Of a stretch of 64,000 nucleotides of DNA, positions 14,701-37,910 are shown in pieces. The position numbers were made by a program, and so were the translations under genes. A model generated the notes under the pieces. It was not told the origin of the DNA, made no database searches, and saw nothing but the letters and a program-made list of their open reading frames with translations. This stretch comes from Fratercula arctica (taxonomy: Eukaryota; Chordata; Aves; Charadriiformes; Alcidae). Position 1 is the first letter of the stretch; the number at the start of each line of letters is the position of its first letter. The stretch lies in assembly GCA_947846985.1 (NCBI GenBank), contig CANTUZ010000001.1:147466447-147530446 (forward strand), read 5' to 3'.

Positions 14701-17700
14701 AAACTGAAAACAGTCACCCATGGGAGAACAGTGAAAGGCCTCACCTGCTATTTCAAAAGCAGAACAGCCTCCTTTCCTGCACAGACTGTCAAATGGACCT
14801 GCTACCCACCCCAGTGAGACAGGAGGGAAGGTGCAAGGAAGAGGAAGAGGCACTCCTACACACGCAGCTGCTGCTGTGTCTGCATGCAGAGACAAGGGAG
14901 AAGCCTCCAGACTGGTGCCTGTTACCCCGAACGTCTGTGTCAGTATAAGTGAGTACTTTTGTTAACGATGGGGAATGACAGGAACAAGGCCTACCTCTGA
15001 CAATTACAAATCCGCTGGGTGGTGTGAGTTGCTATGAGCACCACCCAGAAATATCCATAACCCTGAACCCCAAGATCTCAGAAGTGGATCCTAGCAAAGG
15101 TAGAACGACGCTCTTTGTAAGTTCTGCTTCAATATATTAGTTCAACAGAGGTTTTTAAAAAACACCAAGACATATTTAAGAATCAATGATTCAAAAATCC
15201 TTCTTTGGAAATTACTATTCTTTTAAGAAAAGGAAAAATGTATAAGTTATCATCCAATGAAACCTTTCTTTGTATTCTATTGAAGAGCAGCAGCAGGCAC
15301 ACAAGATGGGAGCCATGTTAGTTCAGGTCTGGATAGTGGAGGGGGGGGAATGAGCCACAAAAACCACTGATTGTTTTAAACACACTACTTTAGATTCATA
15401 CCAGAGCCCAACAAGGTTACATGCCTACCATGGAAAGTGACTTGAGTAACCAAGATGAATAGAGCAGAGAAGCACATGAGGAGCAGCTTGAATAGAAGCT
15501 GTGAGCTCTCTTCCTCTGAAAGGAGGATAAATATCTCTGTGGTATCCTTTTTCAACACAGTATTGAAATGTGAAAGCAAAGGTAAACATTTCCAAAAGGA
15601 GCTGTCAGCCAGGACTGAATTTATTTCAAGAGATATTTATCAGAAATATTTCCATAGTTGTATCAGCACTTACTTCTCTGAAATACCGCATCGCATTTTC
15701 CCTAGATTAGCTCCTGGTCTTTAAACCTTTAAAGAACAACATCCCTCATGGAGCCATAGCCTCTGCAGGGTAACTTCTATGTACATGCTCAAAACTTAGC
15801 AGAATTAAACTTTCTGAGAGTTTCAAATACGTTCCAGCATATATTTTTCCCTCCTCTTTCTCTTTCCCTCCATAAGATTCAGTGCAGAAGATCATCCAAA
15901 AGATGCAAACACATTCTCATATTTCATGGCCTCTGAAAGGCTGAAACGTTCAACTTTGCTTCATCTGCTTCTTCCTTTTTCCCCCTATTCCCCTATCAAA
16001 TACTTGCATGTAACAGCCTGATGCTTCAAAAGGAAAACAAAGTAACAGCAGTGCTGGCTTTATCATAGGGACAATGAAAATTGGAGACAAAATAGATTTA
16101 GACATTAATATTCATATCCAATATTTAAAAAAAAAAGAGCCTGAAACTGGAATCTAATTTTTAAGTGTGTTACAAAATGTGTTAAATGTTTAATTTGAGT
16201 AAGTAAAAGGTAATGCTGGAGTTTGAACTGCTATAAACAAGAACTTATTTTATGTCAGGATGAAAGCATCACACCCCAGAGATGGATAAAAATTACGTAA
16301 CTGTCAAATGAGAAGAAGGATACAGTGAAAGTGTTAAATAAGATAAAAGCTATGAAAAAAAGTCAGTGACTTGATTCACAGCTAAAACTTGATCCAGATT
16401 GAATAAGGGAAGAATAAATCACAATTAATGACTTATAAGAATTAAGATACAAGTTCTTTGGTTTAAAGGAGATTTATTGGTTTCTTGCTGGTAGAAATCA
16501 ATGCAGCTTGAGGTGTACACCACATCTGCACATCCAGCCCAGGTATCTATGTGCAGACACCAATTTTTACCTACCGTTCTACCTACTTTGACATACAGTA
16601 CTGGATTTTATAGAAAACTCCAGATGAAAATAAAGTACCACTCTGTTAACATGGTTGCACATGATTATTCATTATTTGCACAAGCAAATGCTTAGTTAGC
16701 TTCTTGGACTCAGGAGGCACCTGAGGCATTTAATAGAAGTGGGAAGCTGGAAATCTTCTATTTCCTTCCCTTTGTTGCAAGGACAGCAGCAGCTCTGAAG
16801 AGCAGAGACAGCAGATATCCTTGTTCCACAGAAAAACAATCCTTAACAGTTAAGTGTCCCAATATCTGTCACTAGAATGGTACAAATCTTACGTGTGTTT
16901 GAGATCTTAGTTTGTCATTGTTATGATTTAGAGTTAACAGCTAGAGAAGGTGAACAGGAGCTGTTCATTCTCGTTGATGTTATTTCATCTTGCAGTCTTT
17001 CATCTCAGCCAACTACTCCTGAAGGGCATTGATGTGCCTTTTGTTCAGATTCAGACATTATCTTCATGACCATAATGAGGAGAAGCTTTCTGTTTGTTTG
17101 TTTTTAAATACAAGTTTAGATTGTGAAACAATTATGCAACTAGATCTTTAAAAATCTTTTGTGACCACATGTTTGGCTGCATTAATCTCATTTAAACAGG
17201 GATTCTTGTTTTAAAGTGACTCTTAACAAACAATAAGGCCACACAAGGATAACAGTACTGCAAGTGGTTTTCAATAGATAAAAATAATAATAGTAAAATA
17301 ACATGCAAGTTCCACTTTTGAGTGAGGATTTATATTTGAGGGTATGTAATAGAATTAAAACATTTTAAAATGTCCATATAAAAAGCCTTCACCATGCTTC
17401 AGATCAGAGAGTAATAGTAAGATATTAAGCACATTTATTGCTAACTAGAAGAACATTTCAACATACCAGATGAAGATAATCATATGCAAAAGATGGTTGC
17501 TTCAGTTTCTAATATAAGCTACCTAAATATAAATTTTACAAGCAACAGACAATAGCAAGCCAGTAGAAGAGGAAGAATTCCAAAACCCCAAAACTCTCCA
17601 TCCGTGCAAGTTTATCAAAACAGCCTGAAAAACAGTTGCACACTTGCCAGCACAGCTAGCTGGGGAACCACGTACATGTTACTTCTGGAAAGCTTATACT

Positions 17701-18737
17701 GTGGAGTTGGGCATCTTGCTTCTGCCATTGTCAAGTTTAATGCATAGGGCTAAAGGTGTTAACACCGCTGTTTGAGAGACTGGAATACTAGCAGCAACCA
17801 CAGGAGGGTAACAGTTTTCAAAGAGCAAATATGATCCTTTAGCCAGGTGTTTTGCATTAGAGCCTAAGGTCTGCGTGGAAAAGCTCACTATGAGCATCAA
17901 GACATCAATTTACATCATGCATGTATAAAACTTCACAGGTATACATCATTAAAGTGTCTCAGTGTCCCATAGACCATCACAGGTTATTAAGGTTATAGGA
18001 AAAGGTTAGAAAAACACTGCAGTCGAAAGACGGTCCAGCTCCCTTGCCCAGGCTTAGGTGAAACAGAACTTGCTCAGGATGTCTTAAGGAGACAACCTGC
18101 TGTGCCAGCTTCCCAGCGTCTGCCAGAAATGCAACATACTGAAGAGATGTTAATGAATATTTCCTGCTGCTTACTGGAAGTCTTCCCCTAACTGGTGAAC
18201 TTCCAACATCGTATTCTTAATAAAGAGATATCATTGATAAGTTACTCTTCACAGTTACTGTACAAGAAAAGAGATTTTTATTCCATGAGGTTGTAGACAA
18301 ACTCATTTATAAATTGTCCAGCACTTCACAAAAGTGAAATTCAAGGATGGTCTTAGTGTGCTTTGTAGCATAGGCTGTCTTTCGTTCAGCCAGGAGGACT
18401 GAAGAGCTGCTATGACACATGGGCGCTCATGTTTTAGGAGTTAGAAAGCAGGGGAAAAAATAGGAATTGTCCCTGAGAGGAATAGTTAGTCAAAAGTTTG
18501 ATGAACATACAAAACATATTCTTTCCTTCTGGCAATTCTGCCCCTTGGCAAGCAGCACATCCATTCTTTTATTTCTAAGGGAATTATGAAAAGTTGTTGG
18601 GTTTTTTTCTAGTTTGCACAAGTACAAGAAGTATTGCCTTTAGAGTCAATGATTTTGTAGATGTCAGCAAAGCCCAGTGTTCCAACAATTGTTTGTCAAT
18701 AGCATGCACTAAATTAGTGGATAGAATTGGGTGACTT

Positions 18738-18800
18738 AGACAAATAAACTCCAGTGAAATCAATGGGAAGTTTGCCTGACTAAAAACCCGAGAATGTGGT
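18738..18800. repeat. Ancient amniote short dispersed repeat (second copy)
   Basis: AACTCCAGTGAAATCAATGG, then GAAGTTTGCCTGACTAAAAA, resembles the ACTCCAGTGACTTCAATGGG ... TTTGCCTGAGTAAGGA half of the same repeat family as at 383-445. Confidence 0.5.
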
Positions 18801-20058
18801 ATAATACGAATTATACATAAAGGAACCCAATAATCATAAACAATCTATTGAATTTCTAGATAGAGATGCTTTTTTCTTAACATCATTAAAAGGATTCTGA
18901 TGAACTCATGAACAGAAGTCTAACAACCCACAGACTTACAGAGGGATAAGGATACTTGTACCAAAAAAAACAACACAAAAAAATCTTCCACTGCTTTTAA
19001 AAGATCGTGTTACTTTTGCAGGGGCAGGAATTAGACTACAAAGAAAACAACAGTACTTGAAATCTCTTATTTGGCCTGCTTCTGCATTTTTCCTATCTTT
19101 CCTGAACAGGGGAAAAAAAAAAAAAAGGCATCCTACAGTGAACATCAGGCTTGATAAACAAGAATAATTCCTACCTGAAAAAAAAAAAAAAAAAAATTTA
19201 AAACACACTTGATAAGTCAAAGATTTAGAAAGCTTACACATAAAGAAAGTGAAAATGGTAATCAGAGCTGTCTAAAGAAAAGGGATAAATGGCTCTATGT
19301 TTGGACTAAATCAATAAACTTGCTGTCAATCAGAACCAAAATATATAGTTAACATTTCAAAATCACTTACACAGAAACATACAACCTGCAGATTTCAAGT
19401 TACTGTTTCCATGGACTTACTAGGTTTGTGTAACAGATTTATTTTTTTCGACCACAATTTATATTCCTACTTACACAACTTACACTTACAGTCTTACTGT
19501 AAGCGAAAAGGAGTATCCATTTGTTCTACCAATCTTGTAGCTCTTTGCACAAGGGTCCTTCCTCTGCAGCTTCTCCAAACCAGGACAGCCCTTCTTGAAT
19601 AGTTGAGTTTTGCCTTAAAGGCACATATTTCACTTTCAAATCCTATCTGAAACCTACTTTTTCCCCTTGGTCTGTATCTCTTAATCCTCTTCTCTTTACT
19701 ACATTATATACTGCATAATGTAAATGTACTTGATATGGTTACAGCATTATATGTAATCCATTATTTAATTCTGAAAGCCTATTATGCCACTTTTCAATAT
19801 ATCACTGATTCAGTGAAGCGCTGTGTCAGACTTTAATATGGAAGATATTAGTGGAGGTGAATCTCTAGTGCTACTTTTGTAAAAGTTACCCAACACTTTC
19901 CATTATTAAGATACTGTTTTCAGCTGCTTTTAATTGTGATTTTACTAGTTAATACTACAGTTTGAGGTTGGTTTCCATCTCAAGCTGAATACTTGTGCAC
20001 TGTTTCAGACAGAACAGTTTAACAATATCCACAGATTTATCCCAGTTTAAAAAAAAGC

Positions 20059-20233
20059 AACTCAATAACTATTTTCTTTAGTGATCATATCCTTTGCAAC
20101 AAGGTTATATGAACTGCCAAATTAATCGTCTTTGCATCAGGGCTAAAACTCAAAAGCTATTTTCTTTAGTGATCATATTTTTTTGCAACAAGGTTATACA
20201 AACTGCCAAATTAATGGTCTTTGTATCAGGGCT
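20059..20233. repeat. Imperfect tandem duplication, about 88 bp x 2
   Basis: Unit 1 (20059-20146) and unit 2 (20147-20233) share CTATTTTCTTTAGTGATCAT, GCAACAAGGTTATA, ACTGCCAAATTAAT and ATCAGGGCT, at a constant offset of 88-89 bases. They differ by scattered substitutions and a one-base T insertion, so the duplication is not very recent. Confidence 0.93.
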
Positions 20234-21838
20234 GCATCTTGTACCTTGCCTACCCGCATAAGTTTGGCCAGATTGGCTTTTAAAAACCTCCATCTGCACA
20301 GGCTCCACAGCAACTTGCTAAGACTCAACACCCAAACCGTCATTACAAACACTAATCAGGCATCTTGCAGCTTCTGCAGACCAGAATGTATGTCCCACAG
20401 CCACAGAGCTGAGCAAAGGCTACAAAGGCTTTCAAGGACTCACGGAATAACTGTTCTCAACTGGTCTGAATCAAGCTGGAATAAAACAACTGAACTTTGA
20501 GTTGGGGCTGCTCTCTCAGTATTTCCACCACTGGTGTTCAGACATCATTGGGAAGGGCACTACTGATTTCAAAAGCAAAAAGGCTAAGGCCAAATGAGGG
20601 ACAGGCTCAGACTGGGAGACCAATGTGTTGAGAATGGAGTTGGAAAATAAGAACAAAGCAGCTGAAAAGGGCACCAGGATTGCTTAGTTACAGAGGCCAG
20701 ATTTCGGAGCAGAAAGGAAGTCAGGACTAGAATTAACAAGAGAAGCAGGCAGGGAGTTGAAGCTGAGTGAGGATAGCACTGAGATCAAATGAGAAAACAG
20801 GTGAGTAACACATGAAACCACTATGGAAGGGAGACCGCAGTTGGGAGGAGAAAGGGAAAGCAAAAGGGACAGGTTTGATGGAAGCTGGGCTAGAGGGGGA
20901 AAAATTACTTCGCAAAGCAAAGATAATGAATCAAAAAGTAACCAAAAAAATGGGAACCCGTAGACATGAGAGATCTCAGAGCAGATCAAGAGATGGTAAC
21001 CAACAAGCACAGACTGGGTGAGGACATTGGGACCACTGGTATAAGGAAAAGCAGAAGGCTGGGATTTTATTGAGAATCAACAGCAAGCCCTGTGCAGGAC
21101 AGGAAACTGCTAATGAAATCATAGAAAGGTAAGAAACCTGAAGTATGGACTCTAAGATCAGTAAAGAAAAAGAACAGAAACTGCAGAACTGAGGAAGAGT
21201 TACAGCTCAGACAACTATAGCTGTGATAGGGGGAGGTTCAGAAGGAGGCATTATTGGGAGAAAAAGCCAGAAAAAGCCCTTTTTTCAAAAATACAGAAGA
21301 CCCCTTCGAGTATATTCCTTTGCAGTGCCTGGAATAGAGCACAACATTCCTCTTTTTTGGGCAAACACCTCTGAATCCCACTGCCATAAACTTTCCCAAT
21401 CCTATCTTCACCTGGTCCAAGCAGAGAACCACCTCTTACCATTGCTGATTATCCAGACAACTCAAGTGGCAGAGACCTGCCCAGGAGATCCAAAGTTTTG
21501 GTCCTGCGAGTAACACATATATGTGTTAATATCTGCTTTACCCGTTTAGTTTTCACAAAGACTAGGAAATGACACCACCTATGTTAAAAGAAAGATACAA
21601 AGGCTGCAAATTTAACCATCAAAAGTTAAGAGCCCCCCTCAAATTAATTGAGGACATGAGCAAATTGTGATAATGCAGTCCTCCACACTTCTCTGTGGAA
21701 ATTAAATTCTGCCCCCACCAGTGCGAAGAAATGAGGCCTCTGTCCTACTTTTTACCCTTCTTGTTCAGTTAGTGACCACTGGCATGGAACTGATTGCTAC
21801 ACCATTTATTCTTTTCTTGACAGTCTGTTCTACAGCAT
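20234..21838. other. CACNA1C intron 3, partly purine-rich, no gene
   Basis: From about 20580 to 21250 the plus strand is strongly biased to A and G and poor in pyrimidines, giving shadow open frames on both strands. I do not recognise a transposon; it may be an old one. No splice-bounded conserved exon was seen. Confidence 0.55.
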
Positions 21839-22020
21839 TCTTTGTAGTGGTCTATGTGATGTAAGGCACTGACTAATTACTGTGAAAGCAGTAACCAACC
21901 CACTTTACAGATGGGAAAATTGAGACAGCAATTTAACCAAGGCCACACAGTTTGCCAACACCAGCAGACAAGCTTGAATATCTTCCTTTCAAACCCAATG
22001 CTTGCTCATCCCCTCCGTGC
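21839..22020 (+). mobile_element. MIR SINE, ancient
   Basis: CTTTACAGATGGGAAAATTG, AGACAGCAATTTAACCAAGG and CCACACAG match the MIR core and its 3' half (TTTACAGATGAGGAAACTGAG ... AAGGTCACACAG). AAGGCACTGAC upstream and CAAACCCAATGCTTG downstream fit the flanking MIR parts. MIR copies are old and rare in birds. Confidence 0.72.
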
Positions 22021-27307
<5,287 letters not shown>

Positions 27308-28607
27308 TTATATTCTGAAATGAAACATATGCCTTTTTAAGTGCTTTTAGGAGCTCCCAGCCAAGAATCTTCCTAATATGTCAAAAGCAGTGTAGGCCAG
27401 TCGCGTGCCAGAGTAAACATAGATTTCTTAAAAGTTTTTTCTTCTTCTGTTTATTTAGATTGCATTTTCCCTATTTTCCTTCAAGTGTGGCTGTACTATT
27501 CAGTATATTGTACTATACCAATATTCAGCTTCATCCTGTTAGTCATCACCCATCATCTCATGCTTAAAGTATCAAGAGCTATGCCAGAAGGGACAAAAAG
27601 TAGCAAACTTAATCATAGGGATTAAAAATTAGCATCTGAAGAAGAAAGGAATAGGCAGGTAGGTAGTTTAAGGACACCTAAGAATTGACAGGAGCATTTT
27701 TAACAAATTCATCTGAAAAATATGTTGGTGTCAGCAAGACCTAATATACTCATGTTCTGTCTTCATCTTTCTAGCATCCCACCAGATCCCCAAAGGAACA
27801 ATATTATCACATTCTCTTAAATGCCATTATTCATTTTTTATCATATTAAATACCGCCAAGTTCTGTACTACCTTCCCTTGACATGCTTATCTACCCCTAA
27901 CAACATGCTTTCTTTTGTATTTACTGAAGAACCCCGTTAGCTTATGGTTTACTGACAATTACTGTTCAGGGTTAGTCTTGCTTTCTCTTGGGGGAGGCAA
28001 GGGAGGTATATTTTGTTTCAGTTTGCGTTTCACACCAAATTCTCAGATTCCAGCTTGTGCTAAACAGACTTGGGTGGCTGAAAAGGCTTTGCTCCCTCCA
28101 CATGACGAAGCCAACAGCCAAACTCTCACTGACTTTCCAGGGAAGCAGCACTGACCCTTACATTCTGCAGTTCTGTGCCACTGGTTATCATCTAGGATCT
28201 GTGACAGAGTCTGTCTCTTGTTCAGACTACTAGATCTGGCGCTGTACTGCTTTTGTACATTTTGCAGGATTACTTAAACCATCTTTCTTTTTCCCTGCTT
28301 CCAGATAACCAGTATCTCTTACCACACATTAGTGAGCCTTAGTAGTTTAAGTGGAATTCCAATACAATTAACAGACATTAGCCCTGTTTCAGGGTCATAT
28401 TGCACACGTTTGGGGTTTGGGTTTTTTTCTCCTTTTGTCCCATTCTTTTCTCCCTACTGTAGAAAGCGTGATGCCATGTGTTTAACAAAAAAGCGTATGA
28501 TTCAAACTACTAGAGCTGTTTAACTGGTAGCACCTCTTTAAGTGCCTGTAAAAGAAAAAAAGAATGGAAAGCCAGCAGCTGCTATCAATCCCATAGAGTC
28601 AGTTCAA

Positions 28608-28689
28608 TTCTGGCCTCAGATACCTTGCATATCTCCCATCGATTTCAGCCTGGGCCACGTGTTTTTAAAAGAGCAGAATTCAACCCCTA
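28608..28689. repeat. Ancient amniote short dispersed repeat (near full copy)
   Basis: TTCTGGCCTCAGATACC at the left, CCCATCGATTTCAGCC in the middle and GAGCAGAATTCAACCCC at the right correspond to both ends and the centre of the palindromic amniote repeat also seen in part at 383-445 and 18738-18800. It lies within intron 2. Confidence 0.5.
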
Positions 28690-28918
28690 ACTTTTATTAT
28701 TCAAACTTCTAGTGGTTTCTTACACAAGGGTATAGTTAAGGCTTCAATTCTAAACATTTTTTCCCCCAGCATAAATGATCTTAGTCAAGACATCAAAAAC
28801 TATTCGTGTACTTTACGTTCCCAGTGATGCCTTTCAACTTAACGTATTGATTTCTTCACACTTATGAATAGTGCCTCGTGCGCACAAACAAATTGCTGTT
28901 TTCCAAATGAGAACATCA

Positions 28919-33985
<5,067 letters not shown>

Positions 33986-35285
33986 CCATTAGCTGCTGGT
34001 TTGAACTCATAGAAGACAGGAGAGATCTCAGAGGACTAAGAAAGGTTTAATTGAGCCCTCAGCTAAAAAGGTGGAAAGAGAGGAAATTTAAATCCAGTTG
34101 AATTTCAGTCTCCAGAAAAAAATCTGGAATAAGTACAATAAACAAGTGTCAGCAAGCACTTGGAGGACAAGGAGAAAAATAGCAGTAGACATGGATCTGT
34201 CATGAATACTTTCTGTAAAAGAAAACTAATTCCTTCCAGACCTGTGTAACAGAATTCACAGGCAAGATAGAAGCAGTAGGTGCCGTGTCTCCTGACTTTA
34301 TTAGTTTTATGAGGTCTTGTATGACAATTTCACAAGGACATACGAACAAGAAAAAAATTGCTATAACACGAGTATGGAACCAGTGGATGCCTGAGAGCAG
34401 TTACCATTGGTACACAGTCTAAATTGGAAGATGTATCACACGGAGGTACCCAAGTGCCTGCCCTGGATCCAATTCTGTTCAGTGTTTTCGTTAATGATCT
34501 GGATGATGAAATGGGGAATAGTGTTATTAAACAAGCAGGTAACTATGAAGCTGGGAGGTAAAGCAAATACACTGAAGGACAGGATTTGAATTCAAAATGA
34601 ACTTCATGAATTGGAGAAAGTTTTAAAAATAGAATGGAGTTCAGCAGGGACAAATGCATAGTATTTAAGCAAAATGAATCATCTGCCCAAATTATTTGCA
34701 GAAAAGCCTTGGGGGTTATATTGGATCCCCCACAGAACAGAAGTTGATATTGTCATACTGCCTTCTTCCCCCAAAATGCAATCATCACAATTTAGTATAT
34801 AAACAGGGATAAAATCCATGCAATGCTACAAGTCATACTTCTCCTCAGCTCAACATTGGCAGGGCTTCAGCTGAAATAGAGTAGGCAGTTTCAGGTTCCA
34901 CACTTCAGGAAAGATGTAACTCAGTTCAAGCTGCCCAGAAGAGAAGAAGGAGGCCAACCAAAGGCCTAGAAAACATGAGCTACGAGGCAAAGTGACAGAA
35001 ATGGGAATGCCAGAAGTTAGACTGCTGCTCCTGAGGGCGTGAGGGGGAGGGTATGATAACAGTCTTTATGAATGTGCATGTGTGTATATATATATTTTTT
35101 ATGTATGTTTTTAATATACATTTATAGATACGTGTGTGTGTATATAATTTCAAAGAACAGAAAGGGAATAGCTATCACCATATTCATACTGAATAAGCAG
35201 AAGTAATAGTTTTTGCAGTAAGAAAATTTCAGTATGTACCTTAGGAAAACACTTTAATTATTGTGACACTGAAGTACACCTATTG
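33986..35285 (+). mobile_element. Old CR1 LINE fragment (turtle/crocodilian-type lineage), about 1.3 kb
   Basis: A diverged but collinear CR1 ORF2 3' half is present. AACAAGTGTCAGCAAGCACT and TGGAGGACAAGGAG lie near 34141. Next comes a reverse-transcriptase region near 34430-34520 (CCCTGGATCCAATTCTGTTC, TTCGTTAATGATCTGGATGA). TTGGGGGTTATATTGGAT lies near 34708. TTCCACACTTCAGGAAAGAT lies near 34896, GATAACAGTCTTTATGAATG near 35055 and AGCAGAAGTAATAG near 35197. Frames are broken by many indels, and a TG/TA simple repeat (35072-35150) interrupts it. It is inactive, antisense to CACNA1C, and much older than the copy at 62099. Confidence 0.85.
35072..35150. repeat. TG/TA simple repeat
   Basis: Interrupted TGTGTATATATATA, TATGTATG and ACGTGTGTGTGTATATA tracts lie inside the old CR1 fragment. 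Confidence 0.85.
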
Positions 35286-36545
35286 ACTTGCTGGATTGGT
35301 GGCAGCACCTCCCACACTCTAGGCCTTTTAGACCAAACCAGAGAAACATTTCTCCAGAATCACATACACGAGGCAAGATCTGTAGTGAGAAGTCATTTCT
35401 TTTATTAGTCTAAGGCAAGTTTCACCTGAAGGAAGGCCTTTGCATAGAAAGCTTATGTATTTCTTCCATCAGTGAAACTATCAGAAGAGACCACTCCCAA
35501 GTAAACCCTGCTTCACTCAAACCTTTAGATCATCACAGCTACATCAGCACATTGTAAGACTTCCGCATGCATGCTCATCACTCTGCAGGAAGAAAGGCGA
35601 GGACCCTCAGTTCAGTTGACCTGGAACTCTATTTCTTTGGTTTTAAAACCTCACTCTGCAAATGTATTTTTCCAAAAGCCTTTCAGTATATCAGGACAAT
35701 AATAACTAGCCATACACAAAGTTTAAGATCTTGCAGCGAAATAAACCTACTTATTTGTATTGGTAAACAGTCTTTTCTGGAAGTCTTTATTAAATTTTCA
35801 GTTAACATCCCTGGAAATTTCCTCTAGCAAGCGCATGGCTGTGCACACCTAAAACTCACTTTCTTTAAAGCATGATTTGGATAGTTTTCCTTATTTGTTT
35901 TTTTTTAAAAAAAAGCTGAAAAAAGACGTTAATTCTGACAGCTAACTGATAAAGCAACAGTAGTTTTTTTCCAAAAAGAAGATTTTGCTGGATGTAATTT
36001 GTAAGTAGAGATAGGGGTTATAATGAAAGCTGGATTGCAATGTGAACTATGACTTTTTCTATAATAAAATTTATAGTATACACATACACTTTGAAACATC
36101 ATGACAGATTAAAATTCAGTCTGTAGTTGTTAGCACAGATAAGAGAGTTAAAGAATTTTTTCCTGTAAATTGTTTTGGGGCTTCAGAACACACACATAAA
36201 AGATACATTATTTAAGACAGTTCATTTGGCATAGTTGAGACTAAACATTTTTTAAAATCTAAACAAAAAAAATCTTATTCAGGAACCATGCTTCTTTTGC
36301 AACTAGATCTTTGTTTTCCTTTATCTCCCCCCTCCAAACAGAGGGCTTTTTTGCTGCATGCCATTAACATAAGAAGATGTAATGAGCTACTAGCAATGTG
36401 AAAAAACCAAGTCCATTTCAATGAAGAAAGCAAGTGCACAAGCTCCTCTCACTTCAAGTATTGAATGCCTCCAAGTTAAATATTTACGCTTGAAAATTAA
36501 TTATGGACACTGCATGATATGTTATTGTAATTTGGCCAACACTAT

Positions 36546-36630
36546 TTAGATTTCGAACTTCCTGAGAAAGGGACAGACTTTTATTCTACGTTGGTAGAAT
36601 ATCCAGCACAAGGGATTCCTGGCTTATGAG
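36546..36630 (+). mobile_element. L2-like LINE 3' tail, ancient (second copy)
   Basis: AACTTCCTGAGAAAGGGACA, GACTTTTATTCTACGTTGG, then CCAGCACAAGGGATTCCTGG matches the same L2-type 3' tail as at 7896-7985 (CTCCTTGAGGGCAGGGAC ... CCTAGCACAATGGGGTCCTGG). It is diverged. Confidence 0.58.
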
Positions 36631-36910
36631 TAAGACACATCAAGAATACAAACAATATCTGTCAACACTGGAATAAATCACGGGACAACTCTTCCCTTAA
36701 ATTTACCACATATGTAATTCTCTTCATGCAAAAATACCTTGTTTCAGAGTACGTTGGAAACCCATTGCTTCCTGATAAGATCTTTCCTCCATATGCACTG
36801 TCTTAGACATGGAAAAGATGTAGGCACTGAGACACACATTTCTAACATTTATCTTACTTTTATGTTTGAAAATGCTATGGTTCTTAATGAACACAATTCA
36901 GGTGTTTCGG

Positions 36911-37012
36911 GTGGGGCGGTTTTTTTGCTTTGGGTCTTTTTTGGGCCCAGGAGGAGGCGGGGGGAGGGTTGTTTGGATTGCATTGTTGGGCAGGGGGGAG
37001 GGTGTTTTTTGG
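36911..37012 (+). repeat. G-rich low-complexity patch
   Basis: The plus strand carries repeated G-runs (GTGGGGCGG, GGGCCCAGGAGGAGGCGGGG, GGGCAGGGGGGAGGG) separated by T-rich spacers, in an otherwise AT-rich intron. It lies on the template strand of CACNA1C and could form G-quadruplex-like structures. Confidence 0.7.
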
Positions 37013-37797
37013 TTTGCTTTTTTTAAACAAAGACATGATCCTGTACTTGTAGTAAAAGCAAATTATATTTTTATTTACTGACAAATTTGGTTTTTTAGAG
37101 CTCAGTCTGCAATAACACAAATGATAGAATCCCCCCCTCTCCATTCTAATTATCAGGTGATATGAAATTATCATCAAACATTTCATCACAGTATTCCTTC
37201 TTTTACTTCTCTAGTTTTATTTTTCCATTCTGAAACAAACCAAAGTAAAGTAACAGTCTGTTCTGCCTCCTTCACCAGAGGTATCTTCTCAAATCTTGCT
37301 CAGAAGAATTTAGAAAGCCGCAAGTTTGGAAGTCCTCAGCAGTCACAAAAATCCATCTAGCTTCTGACTTTCTCTTCTGCAACTATGGATTCAAGAGAAC
37401 TAGATTGGGAGGTAAGGTCTCTTTTAAAGAGGAGGAAGAGGGGAAAAAAGCATGGAGCCTACTAAATATTAAGCCCCAAGGCAAGTGTCTAATATGAAAA
37501 GTTTGATAATTGACAGATATCAGGACAGCCAGAGAAGCTTATAATACAACTCAGATGGACTAAAAATTCTATTCGGAGATGAATTTATTAGGCTGAAAGG
37601 GTGGGGGAGTGGCAAGAGACCAATTTACTCTGAAGCACTTGCATTTTCTTGTGGCTTTCAAGCTCAAGAAAACACAAAGAAAACCACAAAGAATCAGTTT
37701 TGTTTTCTTCAGACATGTTTCTGGTGGCACCTAGATTGGGGTCTCAGAAATCAAGCCAGGGAACACTTTTCTTTCCTTCAACCAAAGATCACTAACA

Positions 37798-37910
37798 CAT
37801 TCATAGAATTCAAGAACAGCAATGGAGGACTAGTGACATAAAGATCCTTTTTACTACAACAGTATTTATCTCAAATAAGCCTGAGAGAACCCAATAAGCC
37901 ACGTATTTGA
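37798..37910 (-). mobile_element. Possible antisense old CR1 3' end
   Basis: ATTCATAGAATTCAAGAACA, followed later by GCCTGAGAGAACCCAATAA, resembles the reverse complement of the older CR1 3' end (TCATAGAATTCAAGGCCAGA ... CACCCAATAA). Similarity is weak. Confidence 0.35.

Larger units (their letters stand above)
7986..20058. other. CACNA1C intron 3, no gene
   Basis: This is 12 kb of unremarkable AT-rich intron. It includes the 20-bp tandem duplication at 8745-8784, an A/C-rich low-complexity patch at 9367-9412 and A-runs near 19111 and 19180. The longest open frame (13355-13858, plus strand) has no recognisable domain and is expected by chance in this much DNA. Confidence 0.65.
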
